A stretch of DNA of 64,000 nucleotides, taken from NCBI RefSeq assembly GCF_947487305.1, contig NZ_CANKWH010000010.1, positions 1 through 64,000 on the forward strand, written 5' to 3'. Below are positions 40,998 to 49,746 of this stretch, piece by piece. This DNA is from an uncultured Paracoccus sp. (GTDB lineage: Bacteria; Pseudomonadota; Alphaproteobacteria; Rhodobacterales; Rhodobacteraceae). Position 1 is the first letter of the stretch, and every line of letters begins with the position of its first letter. The position numbers and the translations under genes were made by a program. The notes beneath the pieces are model-generated. The model was not told where the DNA came from. It was given only the letters and a program-made list of their open reading frames with translations, and searched no databases.

Positions 40998-41597
40998 ATG
41001 ACGACGCTGACCTTCCGGCGGGGATTCGAATCCCTGCTCGAGATCATCACGGCCCTGATCGTGGCGGCGATGACCCTGCTGATCGTGATGGGCACGGTCT
41101 ATCGCTATATGGGATCGGCGCTCAGCTGGTATGACGAGGTGGCCTCGGTCGGGCTGGTCTGGATGACCTATTTCGGCTCGGCGCTGGCGGCGCTGAAGGG
41201 CGCGCATATTGGCTTTCCGGGCATCGTGAACGCCATGCCGGTGCGCTGGCGCGTCGCCGCCACGATCTTCTCCGAGGCTTGCATCTTCCTGTTCTTCGGC
41301 CTCGTGGCCTATGCCGGGCTGCAGGTGCTGGTGATCCTCGAGGGCATGACGCTGGTCTCGCTACCCAGGGTCTCGGTGCAGCTCACGCAGTCGATCATCC
41401 CCATCGGTGCCGCGCTGTTCATGATTGCCGAGGCCATGCGCCTGCCCGAGGTGATGCGCGACGCGCGGGGCCAGGGCTTCGTCGATCACGAGATCAAGGA
41501 GGCGCTTGGCGACATCTCGAACACGCCCTTGGAATCGGATGATGCCAGCGTGCCCTCGGCCAGCCATCGCCGTGCCAGCCAAAGCGGAGACGCCTGA
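40998..41597 (+). CDS. TRAP transporter small permease (DctQ family), second system
   Basis: The 199-residue membrane protein has four predicted helices. These include ITALIVAAMTLLIVMGTVYRY, the segment around VGLVWMTYFGSALAALKGAH with the conserved DctQ wording, IFLFFGLVAYAGLQVLVIL and QSIIPIGAALFMIAEAM. It has a long acidic tail of about 40 residues ending SASHRRASQSGDA, beyond the usual DctQ length. The gene starts 57 bp after the binding-protein gene and its stop overlaps the large permease start (TGATG). It forms the QM complex with the large permease; sequence does not reveal the ligand. Confidence 0.85.
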   Translation: MTTLTFRRGFESLLEIITALIVAAMTLLIVMGTVYRYMGSALSWYDEVASVGLVWMTYFGSALAALKGAHIGFPGIVNAMPVRWRVAATIFSEACIFLFFGLVAYAGLQVLVILEGMTLVSLPRVSVQLTQSIIPIGAALFMIAEAMRLPEVMRDARGQGFVDHEIKEALGDISNTPLESDDASVPSASHRRASQSGDA

Positions 41598-42883
41598 TGA
41601 CCATTGGATACATGCTTCTGGGGATGTTCGTTCTGGCGCTTTTGAACGTCCCGATTGCGGTGGCGCTGGGGATCGTCGCGATCACCGCCATCGTCGTGGT
41701 GCAGGGCGTCGACATGCTGCCCAACCTGGCGCTGACCATGTATGACGGCGCCTCCAGCTTTCCGCTGCTGGCGATCCCGCTTTTCGTGCTGGCCGGGTCG
41801 ATCATGAACGCCTCGTCCATCTCGCGGCGGCTGATCGCGCTCGCGTCGGCGCTGGTCGGCTTTGTCCGGGGTGGGCTGTCCTTCGTGGTCATCGGCGCCT
41901 CGATGTTCTTTGCCGAAATTTCAGGTTCCGCTGTCGCCGGTGTCGCCGCGCTGGGGTCGATCCTGATCCCGGCGATGCGCAAGAAGGGCTACTCCAAGGA
42001 ATTCTCGGCGGCGATCTGTTCCTCGGCCTCGAGCCTCGCGATCATCCTGCCGCCCTCGATCCCGATGATCCTCTATGCGGTCATGGCGCAGCAATCGGTG
42101 GTCAAGATGTTCATCGCCGGCTTCGGTCCCGGGATCGTCGGCGCCATCTGCCTTGCCGTCGCCGCCTATGTGCAGGCGCGGCGGCATAATTTCCCGGTCG
42201 AGGAGCGGTTTCAGATCTCGAATGTCTGGCTGCGCTTCAAGGAGGCGGGCTGGGCGCTGATGCTGCCGGTGATCATCCTCGGCGGCATCTTCGGCGGCAT
42301 CGTCACGGCAACCGAGGGCGCGGCGCTGGCGGTGGTCGCCGCGCTCTTCATCTCGGGCGTGATCTATCGCGAGTTCGATGTCCGCGCGCTGTACAAGGCA
42401 CTGATCGACAGCGGGGTGCAGACGGCGGTGGTGATGCTGCTGGTGGCCTCTAGCTACCTGATCGGCGGCTTCCTGACCGAGGCGCAGCTGCCGCAGCAAC
42501 TGGCGCAGGCCATCGGCGGGGTGACCGAGAACAAGTATCTGATCCTGCTGATGCTGAACGTCGCTTTCCTGATCCTCGGCATGTTCCTGCATTCGGCGGC
42601 GGCGATCATTCTGGTGGTGCCGATCGTCATGCCGATGGTGTTGGCCGCCGGGATCGACCCGGTGCATTTCGGGCTGGTGGTGACGCTGAACCTCGCCATC
42701 GGCCAGCAGACCCCGCCGGTGGCCTCGGTGCTGATCGCGGCCTGTTCCATCGCCCGCTCGGATATCTGGGAGACGACCAAGGTCAATCTGCCCTTCATCC
42801 TCGCCCTGCTGGCGCTGTTGATGATCTGCACCTACCTGCCCGGCGTCTCGCTGCTGCTGGTTCACCTGATCTATGGAGGCTGA
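41597..42883 (+). CDS. TRAP transporter large permease (DctM family), second system
   Basis: The 428-residue protein has about 12 helices and the DctM signatures LAIPLFVLAGSIMNASSISRR, AEISGSAVAGVAALGSILIPAM, SSASSLAIILPPSIPMILYAVM and QQTPPVASVLIAACSIARS. It is the transport subunit of the second TRAP system, in the inner membrane. It overlaps the small-permease stop, and a CoA-transferase gene follows after 4 bp with the ribosome binding site inside its own end. This continuous coupling shows that transport and CoA activation are expressed together. Confidence 0.9.
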   Translation: MTIGYMLLGMFVLALLNVPIAVALGIVAITAIVVVQGVDMLPNLALTMYDGASSFPLLAIPLFVLAGSIMNASSISRRLIALASALVGFVRGGLSFVVIGASMFFAEISGSAVAGVAALGSILIPAMRKKGYSKEFSAAICSSASSLAIILPPSIPMILYAVMAQQSVVKMFIAGFGPGIVGAICLAVAAYVQARRHNFPVEERFQISNVWLRFKEAGWALMLPVIILGGIFGGIVTATEGAALAVVAALFISGVIYREFDVRALYKALIDSGVQTAVVMLLVASSYLIGGFLTEAQLPQQLAQAIGGVTENKYLILLMLNVAFLILGMFLHSAAAIILVVPIVMPMVLAAGIDPVHFGLVVTLNLAIGQQTPPVASVLIAACSIARSDIWETTKVNLPFILALLALLMICTYLPGVSLLLVHLIYGG

Positions 42884-42887
42884 GGCC

Positions 42888-44075
42888 ATGAGCGATGCTG
42901 AACGACCCCTGCCGCTGAAGGGCATCCGCGTCTTGGACGTGAGCCAGGTGATGGCCGGCCCGTTTGCCTGCATGTTGCTGGGTGATCTGGGTGCCGATGT
43001 GATCAAGGTGGAACCCCCGACCGGCGACCAGACTCGCAGCGCCATGGGCTTCCGGTTGAAGGGCGATGACAGCCTTGGATTCCTCAACATGAACCGCAAC
43101 AAGCGGTCCATCGCGCTGGACCTGAAATCCACTGACGACCGCGAGATCTTTCTGGAACTCGCGAAGACGGCGGATGTGATCGTCGAGAATTATCGCCCCG
43201 GCGTGGTGGCCAAGCTGGGCATCGACTACGACACGATCCGCGCGATCAATCCCGGCATCATCTATGCCAGCATCTCGGGCTTCGGTCAGACCGGGCCATG
43301 GTCGCAGCGACCGGGGTTCGACCTGATGGCACAGGCGGCCTCGGGGATCATGTCGATCACCGGCCATCCCGACGGCCCGCCGGCGAAGTCGGGGGGGCCG
43401 CTGGCCGATATCGGCTGCTCGCTCTTCGCGGTCTACGGCATCCTCTCGGCCTATATAGGGCGGCAGGCGGGCGGGCAGGGCCAGTTCATCGATGCCTCGC
43501 TTTACGAGGCCGGGTTGTCCTTCGCGGTCTGGGACATCTGCGATTTCTGGGGCACCGGGAACATTCCCGAACGGATCGGCACCGCCAACCGCATGGCTGC
43601 GCCCTATCAGGCGGTGCGCGCCAGCGACGGGTATTTCGTGCTGGGGGCGAATAATGACCGGCTGTACCGCCGGCTCTGCGAGACCATCGGGCGCCCCGAG
43701 CTGATCGAGCATCCCGATTACGCAACCAATGCCTTGCGCATGGCAAACCGCGAGGCGCTGATCGCCGAGCTGGAGCAGGTTCTGGTCACGCAAAGCCGGG
43801 ACCATTGGGTTCAGGCCCTGCTGACGGCGGGCATCCCTGCCGGCTCGATCATGGATTACGCCGAGGCGCTGGGGAACGAGCAGGCCGAGGCGCGCGGCAT
43901 GGTCATGCCCATTCGCCACCCGGTCGAGGGCGAGGTGAAGAATATCGGCTTTCCGGTAAAGCTGCGCGGCACGCCGCAGCAGGTCCGCCGCCACCCGCCG
44001 CTGCTGGACGAGCACCGGGCCGAGTTGCTGCGCGAGCTGGGCATGGAAAACCGCCGCGAGGCCGCCGATGTCTGA
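42888..44075 (+). CDS. CaiB/BaiF family (class III) CoA-transferase
   Basis: The 395-residue enzyme has the family N terminus GIRVLDVSQVMAGPFACMLL, DLGADVIKVEPPTGD, and the NRNKRSIALDLKS stretch. The catalytic aspartate is D174 in GGPLADIGCSLFAVYG. The C-terminal region with HPDYATNALRMANREALI is normal. It would move CoA from a donor such as succinyl-CoA or acetyl-CoA to an imported carboxylate. The start at 42888 has GGAGG spaced 7 bases away; an ATG 15 bases upstream overlaps the permease stop and is less likely. It overlaps the crotonase gene by 8 bp. The pair suggests CoA activation followed by hydration, dehydration or isomerisation, but the substrate is unknown. Confidence 0.87.
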   Translation: MSDAERPLPLKGIRVLDVSQVMAGPFACMLLGDLGADVIKVEPPTGDQTRSAMGFRLKGDDSLGFLNMNRNKRSIALDLKSTDDREIFLELAKTADVIVENYRPGVVAKLGIDYDTIRAINPGIIYASISGFGQTGPWSQRPGFDLMAQAASGIMSITGHPDGPPAKSGGPLADIGCSLFAVYGILSAYIGRQAGGQGQFIDASLYEAGLSFAVWDICDFWGTGNIPERIGTANRMAAPYQAVRASDGYFVLGANNDRLYRRLCETIGRPELIEHPDYATNALRMANREALIAELEQVLVTQSRDHWVQALLTAGIPAGSIMDYAEALGNEQAEARGMVMPIRHPVEGEVKNIGFPVKLRGTPQQVRRHPPLLDEHRAELLRELGMENRREAADV

Positions 44076-44841
44076 ACCCGGCGATGTCAGGCTGCGGATC
44101 GACGGACCGGTCGCCCATGTGACCTTTGACCGGCCATCGGCGCGCAATGCAATGACCTTCGCCATGTATGCGCGGCTGGGGGAAATCTGCGATCAGCTTG
44201 CGGCACGCGACGACCTCAGCGCCATCGTCTTTCGTGGCGCAGGCGGGGCGTTTGTTGCCGGGACCGATATTTCCGAGTTTATCGCGTTCAAGGATGGCGC
44301 GGACGGTGTCGCCTATGAAGATCGCATCGATGCCGCAATGCTGGCCCTGACCCGGCTGCCGGCGCCGACGCTGGCGGTGATCGACGGCGCGGCGGTCGGT
44401 GGCGGACTGGCGATTGCCGCCGCCTGCGACCTGCGGATCGTGACGCCTGCGGCGAAGTTCGGCGTGCCCATTGCGCGAACCGTCGGCAACTGCCTCTCGG
44501 CTGCCAATATCGCCCGGCTCACGCGCGCCTTCGGTGATGGCCCGGTGCGCCGGATGCTGTTGCTCTCTGAATTTCTGGATGGCGAGACGGTTCACGGCTT
44601 GGGTTTTGCCAGTGCCTGCGTGGCAGCGGACCAGTTGCAGGCCGAGGCAGATCGCCAGATCGCACGGCTCTGCGAGGCCGCGCCGCTGACCATCGCGGCC
44701 TGCCGCGAGATCTTCGGCCGGCTCTCGGCCCGTGCCCCGGAGGACCGCGACATCATCGCCCGCGTCTATGGCAGCGCGGATTTCCGCGAAGGGGTCGCGG
44801 CCTTTCTGGACAAGCGCAAACCGGTCTGGTCGGGGCGCTGA
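44068..44841 (+). CDS. enoyl-CoA hydratase/isomerase (crotonase) family protein
   Basis: The 257-residue protein has the crotonase fold. HVTFDRPSARNAMTFAMYA is the N-terminal part, GAGGAFVAGTDISEF is the first oxyanion segment, and AVIDGAAVGGGLAIAAACDLRI the second. The usual catalytic Glu pair of hydratases falls near PIARTVGNCLSAANI, where canonical Glu residues are not clearly seen, so it may be an isomerase, lyase or hydrolase and not a standard hydratase. It overlaps the CoA-transferase gene and ends the TRAP operon, 7 bp from the convergent GntR gene. It likely acts on the CoA thioester made by the transferase. Confidence 0.82.
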   Translation: MSEPGDVRLRIDGPVAHVTFDRPSARNAMTFAMYARLGEICDQLAARDDLSAIVFRGAGGAFVAGTDISEFIAFKDGADGVAYEDRIDAAMLALTRLPAPTLAVIDGAAVGGGLAIAAACDLRIVTPAAKFGVPIARTVGNCLSAANIARLTRAFGDGPVRRMLLLSEFLDGETVHGLGFASACVAADQLQAEADRQIARLCEAAPLTIAACREIFGRLSARAPEDRDIIARVYGSADFREGVAAFLDKRKPVWSGR

Positions 44842-44848
44842 GCCGCGG

Positions 44849-45532
44849 TCAGCCGCCCTGCTGTCCCAGCAGGCTTTCCCGCAGGGTGACGCTGGTCTTT
44901 TCCAGATGGTCCTTCAGGATCACCGACAGCGCCGCGCCATCGCGCGCCGCCAGCCGGTCAAGGATCAGTTCATGTTCGGCCATGGCCTGATCCCACCGTT
45001 CGCGGGTCATGTTCGCCATGTAACGCCCGCGCCGCACCCGCGTCGACAGCGAGCGGTAATGCACGGTCAGCGTGTCGTTATGCGCCGCCGCAAGGATCGC
45101 CTCGTGGATCTGCTGGTTCAGCGCGAAATACTCGGGCAGTTCGCCCGCCTTGTAATGCCCGAGCATCCGGTTGTGCAGCGCCCGGATCGCCTCGACCTCA
45201 TCATCGGTGATCTGCTTGCAGGCCAGTTCCCCCGCCAGCGCCTCCAGCGCGGCCATGACCGGGAACATCTCGTCCAGATCCTCGACCGTGATGGCGCTGA
45301 CCCAGGCGCCGCGATTGGGCTCCAGGTTCACCAGCCCGTCGGTCGCCAGCACCTTCAGCGCCTCGCGCAGCGGGGTGCGCGACACGCCGTAAAGCTCGCA
45401 CAGATCCTTTTCGGGCACCTTCTGGCCCATCGGCAGCTGCCCCGAGACGATCATCTCGCGCAGCGCCTCGGTCAGTTCCTCGTGCAGCGAACGGCGGCGC
45501 AGCGGGGTTCCTGTGCGGGTGGTCAGGTTCAT
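44849..45532 (-). CDS. GntR-family regulator (FCD/FadR subfamily)
   Basis: The 227-residue protein has a winged helix-turn-helix (LREMIVSGQLPMGQKVPEKD, LCELYGVSRTPLREALKVLA) and an all-helical FCD effector domain (YFALNQQIHEAILAAAHNDT with a metal/ligand-binding His, then MAEHELILDRLAARD). The start at 45532 overlaps the stop of the FAD/Fe-S dehydrogenase gene (ATGA), so the regulator is co-transcribed with that enzyme. It lies between the TRAP/CoA operon and the glyoxylate genes, whose promoters share a motif (39683-39696 and 48495-48508). It is therefore the leading candidate for the regulator of the whole region, and may regulate itself. The effector could be a hydroxy or oxo acid. Confidence 0.85.
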   Translation of the reverse strand: MNLTTRTGTPLRRRSLHEELTEALREMIVSGQLPMGQKVPEKDLCELYGVSRTPLREALKVLATDGLVNLEPNRGAWVSAITVEDLDEMFPVMAALEALAGELACKQITDDEVEAIRALHNRMLGHYKAGELPEYFALNQQIHEAILAAAHNDTLTVHYRSLSTRVRRGRYMANMTRERWDQAMAEHELILDRLAARDGAALSVILKDHLEKTSVTLRESLLGQQGG

Positions 45533-48429
45533 GCCAACGCCGTCTCCGCCAGTGACCGCTCGAACAGGCGCGCGACATGCATGGCGCGGCGCCCGGTGCC
45601 ATCGGCGATCTGGTGACGGCACGAGGTGCCATCGGCCAGGACGATGGTTTCCGGCGCGGCGGCGCGAAGGGCGGGAAACAGGCTCAGCTCTCCCATCTGA
45701 CGCGAAATCTCCTCGGTCTCGATGCCATAGCCAAAGGCCCCGGCCATGCCGCAACAACTTGTCTCGATCACCTGAATATCCGTTTCCGGCAGCAGGGCCA
45801 ATGCCTTCTGGACGGCGGGCATGACATCCATCGCCTTCTGGTGGCAATGACCGTGCAGCAGGATGCGCGCGCCGGGCGGGCGCAGCGGCAGGTTCAGCCG
45901 GCCGGCCTCGTGTTCCTCGGCCAGGTATTCCTCGAACATCTTGGCGGCAGCGGCGATGCGGTCGGTTTCCGGCCCCGGCAGCAGCGCCGGGATTTCATCA
46001 CGCAGGGTCAGCAGGCTCGACGGTTCCAGCCCGATGATGGTTCGCTCGGCCTCGACATGCGGTGTCAGGGCCGCGATCAGCCGGGCGGCCTCGGCGCGGG
46101 CGCGGTCGACCAGACCCACCGACAGGAAGGTGCGGCCGCAATTCAGTGGGCCGCCGCCATCCACGGGGCGCGCCACGGTGACGCGGCGACCTGCGGCTTC
46201 CAGCACCCGGGCAGCGGCGCGCAGGTTCTCGGGTTCGAACCAGCGGTTGAAGGGGTCGGCGAAGAGGACGACATCGGCGCCCTCGGCCCCCGGCAACTCG
46301 TCATCGCGGAACGGGCGCGCGGACCACTGGGGCAGGGGCCGCCGCGCCGAAAAGCCGGTCGGACCCTGCATCAGCCGCGCCATGAGCGGGATGCGGTTGC
46401 GCAGGTTCAGAAGACCCGAGAGCCGCGCGGCATAGGGGGCATAGACCGGCAGGAAGGCCACCAGCCGCTCGTGCAGGCTGAGACCGCGCGTTTTCACCCG
46501 CGCCGCCAGTACCTCGATCTTCATCTTCGCCATGTCCACGCCGGTCGGGCATTCGCGCTTGCATCCCTTGCAGGACACGCAGAGCTTCAGGCTCTCGGCC
46601 ATTGCGTCCGAGGTCAGTGCATCCGGGCCAAGCTGCCCCGAGATCGCGAGCCTGAGCGTATTGGCGCGCCCGCGCGTCACATGCTGCTCGGCCCGGGTCA
46701 CGCGGTAAGAGGGGCACATGGTCCCGCCGGCCAGCTTGCGGCAGGCGCCGTTGTTGTTGCACATCTCGACCGCGCCCTGAAAGCCGCCGCCCTGACCGGG
46801 CCATGCCGACCAGTCGAAGGCGGTTGCCAGCGGGGCAACCGCGTAATCCGGGGCAAAGCGGAACAGGCTGCGATCGTCCATCTTCGGGGCATCGACGATC
46901 TTGCCGGGGTTCAGCCGGCGCTCGGGATCGAAGCGGTCCTTCACCTCGCGGAACAGGCTGGTGATCTGGGACCCGAACATGCGTTCATGGAATTCGGAGC
47001 GCACGATGCCGTCGCCATGCTCGCCCGAATGCGAGCCCTTGTATTTCGCCACCAGCGCAAAGGCCTCTTCGGCAATGGCGCGCATCCGTTTGACATCGGC
47101 GTCCAGCTTGAGGTTCAGGACCGGGCGCACATGCAGGCAGCCGACCGAGGCATGGGCATACCAGGTACCCTTGGTGCCGTGGCGCTGGAATACCTCGGTC
47201 AACTCGCTGGTGTAGTCGGCGAGGTCGGGCAGTGCGACGGCGCAATCCTCGACGAAAGAGACGGGTTTCCCCTCCTGCTTCATCGACATCATGATGTTGA
47301 GGCCGGATTTGCGCACCTCGGCAATCTGGGTTTGCAACCGCTGGTCGGTGATCGTCACCACACCGCCCCAGCCCTTGCCCTGACCCCGCCAGTCAAAGCC
47401 CAGATCACCCATGCACTGCTCCAACAGCCGCAGCTTTTCGGCATTGGCGCCCGCATCGCCCTCGTCGAACTCCACCAGCAGCAGCGCCTCGGGGGTGCCC
47501 TGCACGAAACGTTCGATGGTGGGGCGGAACAGCGGGATCTGGCGCGAAAGGCCGATCATCGTGGCATCGACCAGTTCCACCGACAGCGGGTCAAGCGCCA
47601 CCAGATGCTGCGTCGCCGCCATTGCCTGGTAGAAGCTGGGGAAATGGCAGACGCCCAGCACACGCTGGCCGACCAGCGGCCAGAGCCGCAGTTCGATCCT
47701 GGTGAAATAGGCCAGCGTGCCTTCGCTGCCGACCAGGAGATGCGACAGGTTGATCGGCTGGTTCGACGGCACCAGCGCGTCGATGTTATAGCCGCCGACG
47801 CGGCGGGTGAGTTTCGGGATGCGGTCCTCGATCAGTGCGGCATTCTCGCGGCCAAGGTCCAGCAGCGGGTCCACCAGTTCGGCGCCCGGCCCGCCCGACT
47901 GGTCCAGCGGGCCGAAGGTCGCCACCGTGCCATCGGCCATGATCGCCTCGATCGACAGCACGTTGTTGCGCATGGTGCCATAGCGCAGCGAGCGGCCACC
48001 GCAGGAATTGTTGGCCACCATGCCGCCGATGGTGGCGCGCGAGGCGGTGGAGACATCGACCGGGAACCACAGCCCATAGGGTTTCAGCGCGCGGTTCAGG
48101 TCGTCGAGCACGATCCCCGGCTCGACCACCACCCGGCGATTTTCGGGGTCCAGTTCGAGGATGCGGTTGAAATGCACCGAGTTGTCGAGGATCAGCCCGG
48201 AATTCACCGTCTGGCCGCATTGCGAGGTGCCGCCGCCCCGGCCGGTGACCGGCACGCCCGCCGCCCGCGCCGCGGCCAGCGCGATCTCGACATCCTCGCG
48301 CCCGGTCGGGATCGCCACGCCCTGCGGCATGATCTGATAGAACGAGGCATCGGTGGAATAGCGCCCGCGCGAGAAGGGGTCGAACAGGATCTCGCCCCGG
48401 AAGTCCTGCCGCAAAGCCTGATCCAGCAT
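45529..48429 (-). CDS. FAD- and Fe-S-containing 2-hydroxyacid dehydrogenase (GlcD/YdiJ-like fusion)
   Basis: The protein is about 966 residues. The N-terminal half is a FAD_binding_4/FAD-oxidase_C enzyme: PVTGRGGGTSQCGQTVN, TIGGMVANNSCGGRSLRYG and SHSGEHGDGIVRSEF. The C-terminal half is a GlpC-like electron-transfer module with CNNNGACRKLAGGTMCPSYR, CVSCKGCKRECPTGVDM and paired CCG-type motifs (HGHCHQKAMD, TSCCGMAGAFGYG). It would oxidise a D-2-hydroxyacid, such as glycolate, D-lactate or D-2-hydroxyglutarate, to the 2-oxo acid and feed electrons to the quinone pool. The start ATG 48429 has GAGGGGG nearby; a GTG at 48459 would add 10 residues. It is divergent from the aminotransferase gene and overlaps the GntR gene. 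Confidence 0.87.
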   Translation of the reverse strand: MLDQALRQDFRGEILFDPFSRGRYSTDASFYQIMPQGVAIPTGREDVEIALAAARAAGVPVTGRGGGTSQCGQTVNSGLILDNSVHFNRILELDPENRRVVVEPGIVLDDLNRALKPYGLWFPVDVSTASRATIGGMVANNSCGGRSLRYGTMRNNVLSIEAIMADGTVATFGPLDQSGGPGAELVDPLLDLGRENAALIEDRIPKLTRRVGGYNIDALVPSNQPINLSHLLVGSEGTLAYFTRIELRLWPLVGQRVLGVCHFPSFYQAMAATQHLVALDPLSVELVDATMIGLSRQIPLFRPTIERFVQGTPEALLLVEFDEGDAGANAEKLRLLEQCMGDLGFDWRGQGKGWGGVVTITDQRLQTQIAEVRKSGLNIMMSMKQEGKPVSFVEDCAVALPDLADYTSELTEVFQRHGTKGTWYAHASVGCLHVRPVLNLKLDADVKRMRAIAEEAFALVAKYKGSHSGEHGDGIVRSEFHERMFGSQITSLFREVKDRFDPERRLNPGKIVDAPKMDDRSLFRFAPDYAVAPLATAFDWSAWPGQGGGFQGAVEMCNNNGACRKLAGGTMCPSYRVTRAEQHVTRGRANTLRLAISGQLGPDALTSDAMAESLKLCVSCKGCKRECPTGVDMAKMKIEVLAARVKTRGLSLHERLVAFLPVYAPYAARLSGLLNLRNRIPLMARLMQGPTGFSARRPLPQWSARPFRDDELPGAEGADVVLFADPFNRWFEPENLRAAARVLEAAGRRVTVARPVDGGGPLNCGRTFLSVGLVDRARAEAARLIAALTPHVEAERTIIGLEPSSLLTLRDEIPALLPGPETDRIAAAAKMFEEYLAEEHEAGRLNLPLRPPGARILLHGHCHQKAMDVMPAVQKALALLPETDIQVIETSCCGMAGAFGYGIETEEISRQMGELSLFPALRAAAPETIVLADGTSCRHQIADGTGRRAMHVARLFERSLAETALA

Positions 48430-48466
48430 CCCGCCCCCTCGTCCAACGTCTCTCGTCACAAGCCTG

Positions 48467-48508
48467 TTGACTCAGGACTAGTCGAAATGAATATATAATG
48501 CAAAATTA
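48467..48508 (+). promoter_or_regulatory. promoter and shared motif upstream of the aminotransferase gene
   Basis: TTGACT lies at 48467-48472 and an AT-rich element containing TATATAAT at 48492-48499. ATAATGCAAAATTA at 48495-48508 is identical to 39683-39696, and the distance from the TTGAC box to the motif start is 28 bp here and 29 bp there. The internal TAAT-N5-ATTA symmetry fits a dimeric regulator. The region is the divergent control region of the aminotransferase and dehydrogenase genes. Confidence 0.65.
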
Positions 48509-48547
48509 AAAACGCAACTTGGGCATCTGGCCCAGAGGGAGGACAAG

Positions 48548-49738
48548 ATGACCCAGCGCGCCGGCCGCCATTTCCTGCAGATCCCCGGCCCCAGCCCGGT
48601 TCCCGACCGCGTGCTGCGCGCCATCTCGGCGCAGGTGATCGACCATCGCGGCCCGGATTTCGCCGGCGTCGGGCGGCAGGCGCTGGACGGCATGAAGCAG
48701 GTCTTCAAGACCCGTCAGGATGTCATCATCTATCCTGCCTCGGGCACCGGCGCGTGGGAGGCCGCGCTGGTCAATGCGCTGTCCGAGGGCGACCGGGTGC
48801 TGATGTACGAGACCGGGCATTTCGCCGCCATGTGGAAGAAGATGGCCGAAAAGCTGGGTCTTGTCCCCGAATTCATCGCCGGCGACTGGCGCGGAGGCGC
48901 CGATCCCGATGCCATCGAGGCGCGGCTGCGGGCGGACAAGGACCATGAGATCAAGGCGGTCTGCGTGGTCCATAACGAGACCTCGACCGGCTCGGTCTCG
49001 CCCGTGGTCGAGGTGCGGCAGGCCATCGATGCGGCAGGTCATTCGGCGCTGCTGATGGTCGACACGATCTCGGGCCTCGCCTCGATCGATTTCCGCTTTG
49101 ACGACTGGGGCGTCGATGTTGCGGTCTCGGGATCGCAGAAGGGGCTGATGCTGCCACCGGGGATTTCCTTCAACGCAGTCAGCGAAAAGGCGATGGCGGT
49201 CTCGGAAGCGGGCGGGATGCGGCGATCCTATTGGGACTGGCGCGAGATGAAGGCCAGCAATGCCACTGGCTATTTCCCCTATACGCCGGCGACCAACCTG
49301 CTGTTCGGGCTGAACGAGGCGATTGCCATTCTGCACGAGGAGGGGCTGGAGAACGTCTTTGCCCGGCATCAGCGGCATGGCGCGGCGACGCGCGCCGCCG
49401 TGCGGCAGTGGGGGCTGGAGGTGTTGTGCCAGCGGCAGGGACAGGAAAGCGGTGTGCTTACGGCGGTCATGATGCCCGAGGGTCACAGCGCCGATGCCTT
49501 CCGCGCCACGGCGCTGAAGCATTACGATATTTCGCTGGGCAACGGCCTGTCGAAGGTCGCCGACAAGGTGTTCCGCATCGGCCATCTGGGCGACATCAAC
49601 GACCTGACGCTGATCGGGACACTGACCGGGGTGGAACTCGGGCTGCGCAAGGCCGGGGTGCCGCATCGGGCGGGCGGCGTCGATGCGGCGATGGCGGTGC
49701 TGGATGAGACCGCCGCGCCGGGGATCGCTGTCGAATAA
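48548..49738 (+). CDS. class V aminotransferase, serine--glyoxylate / aspartate--glyoxylate type
   Basis: The 396-residue PLP enzyme begins RHFLQIPGPSPVPDRVL, then VIDHRGPDFAGVG, the opening of the serine-glyoxylate aminotransferase family. PASGTGAWEAALVNAL is the phosphate-binding region, and the PLP Lys is K198 in VSGSQKGLMLPPG. It would transfer an amino group from serine, or from aspartate as in BhcA of the beta-hydroxyaspartate cycle of Paracoccus, to glyoxylate, yielding glycine. BhcB, BhcC and BhcD are not in this window, so the serine activity is the safer call. It is divergent from the FAD/Fe-S dehydrogenase gene and convergent with the GlcG-like gene, which supports a glycolate/glyoxylate role. 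GGGAGGAC precedes the start. Confidence 0.8.
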   Translation: MTQRAGRHFLQIPGPSPVPDRVLRAISAQVIDHRGPDFAGVGRQALDGMKQVFKTRQDVIIYPASGTGAWEAALVNALSEGDRVLMYETGHFAAMWKKMAEKLGLVPEFIAGDWRGGADPDAIEARLRADKDHEIKAVCVVHNETSTGSVSPVVEVRQAIDAAGHSALLMVDTISGLASIDFRFDDWGVDVAVSGSQKGLMLPPGISFNAVSEKAMAVSEAGGMRRSYWDWREMKASNATGYFPYTPATNLLFGLNEAIAILHEEGLENVFARHQRHGAATRAAVRQWGLEVLCQRQGQESGVLTAVMMPEGHSADAFRATALKHYDISLGNGLSKVADKVFRIGHLGDINDLTLIGTLTGVELGLRKAGVPHRAGGVDAAMAVLDETAAPGIAVE

Positions 49739-49746
49739 CGGGTGGC

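Noticed and set aside
45577..48498. Plus-strand frame of 973 codons opposite the FAD/Fe-S dehydrogenase
   Set aside because: Antisense shadow; the minus strand has FAD and Fe-S motifs in the correct order.
48548..49738. Calling the aminotransferase BhcA of the beta-hydroxyaspartate cycle
   Set aside because: The other cycle genes (bhcB, bhcC, bhcD) and the IclR-type BhcR are absent here; the family similarity alone cannot distinguish it from serine-glyoxylate aminotransferase.
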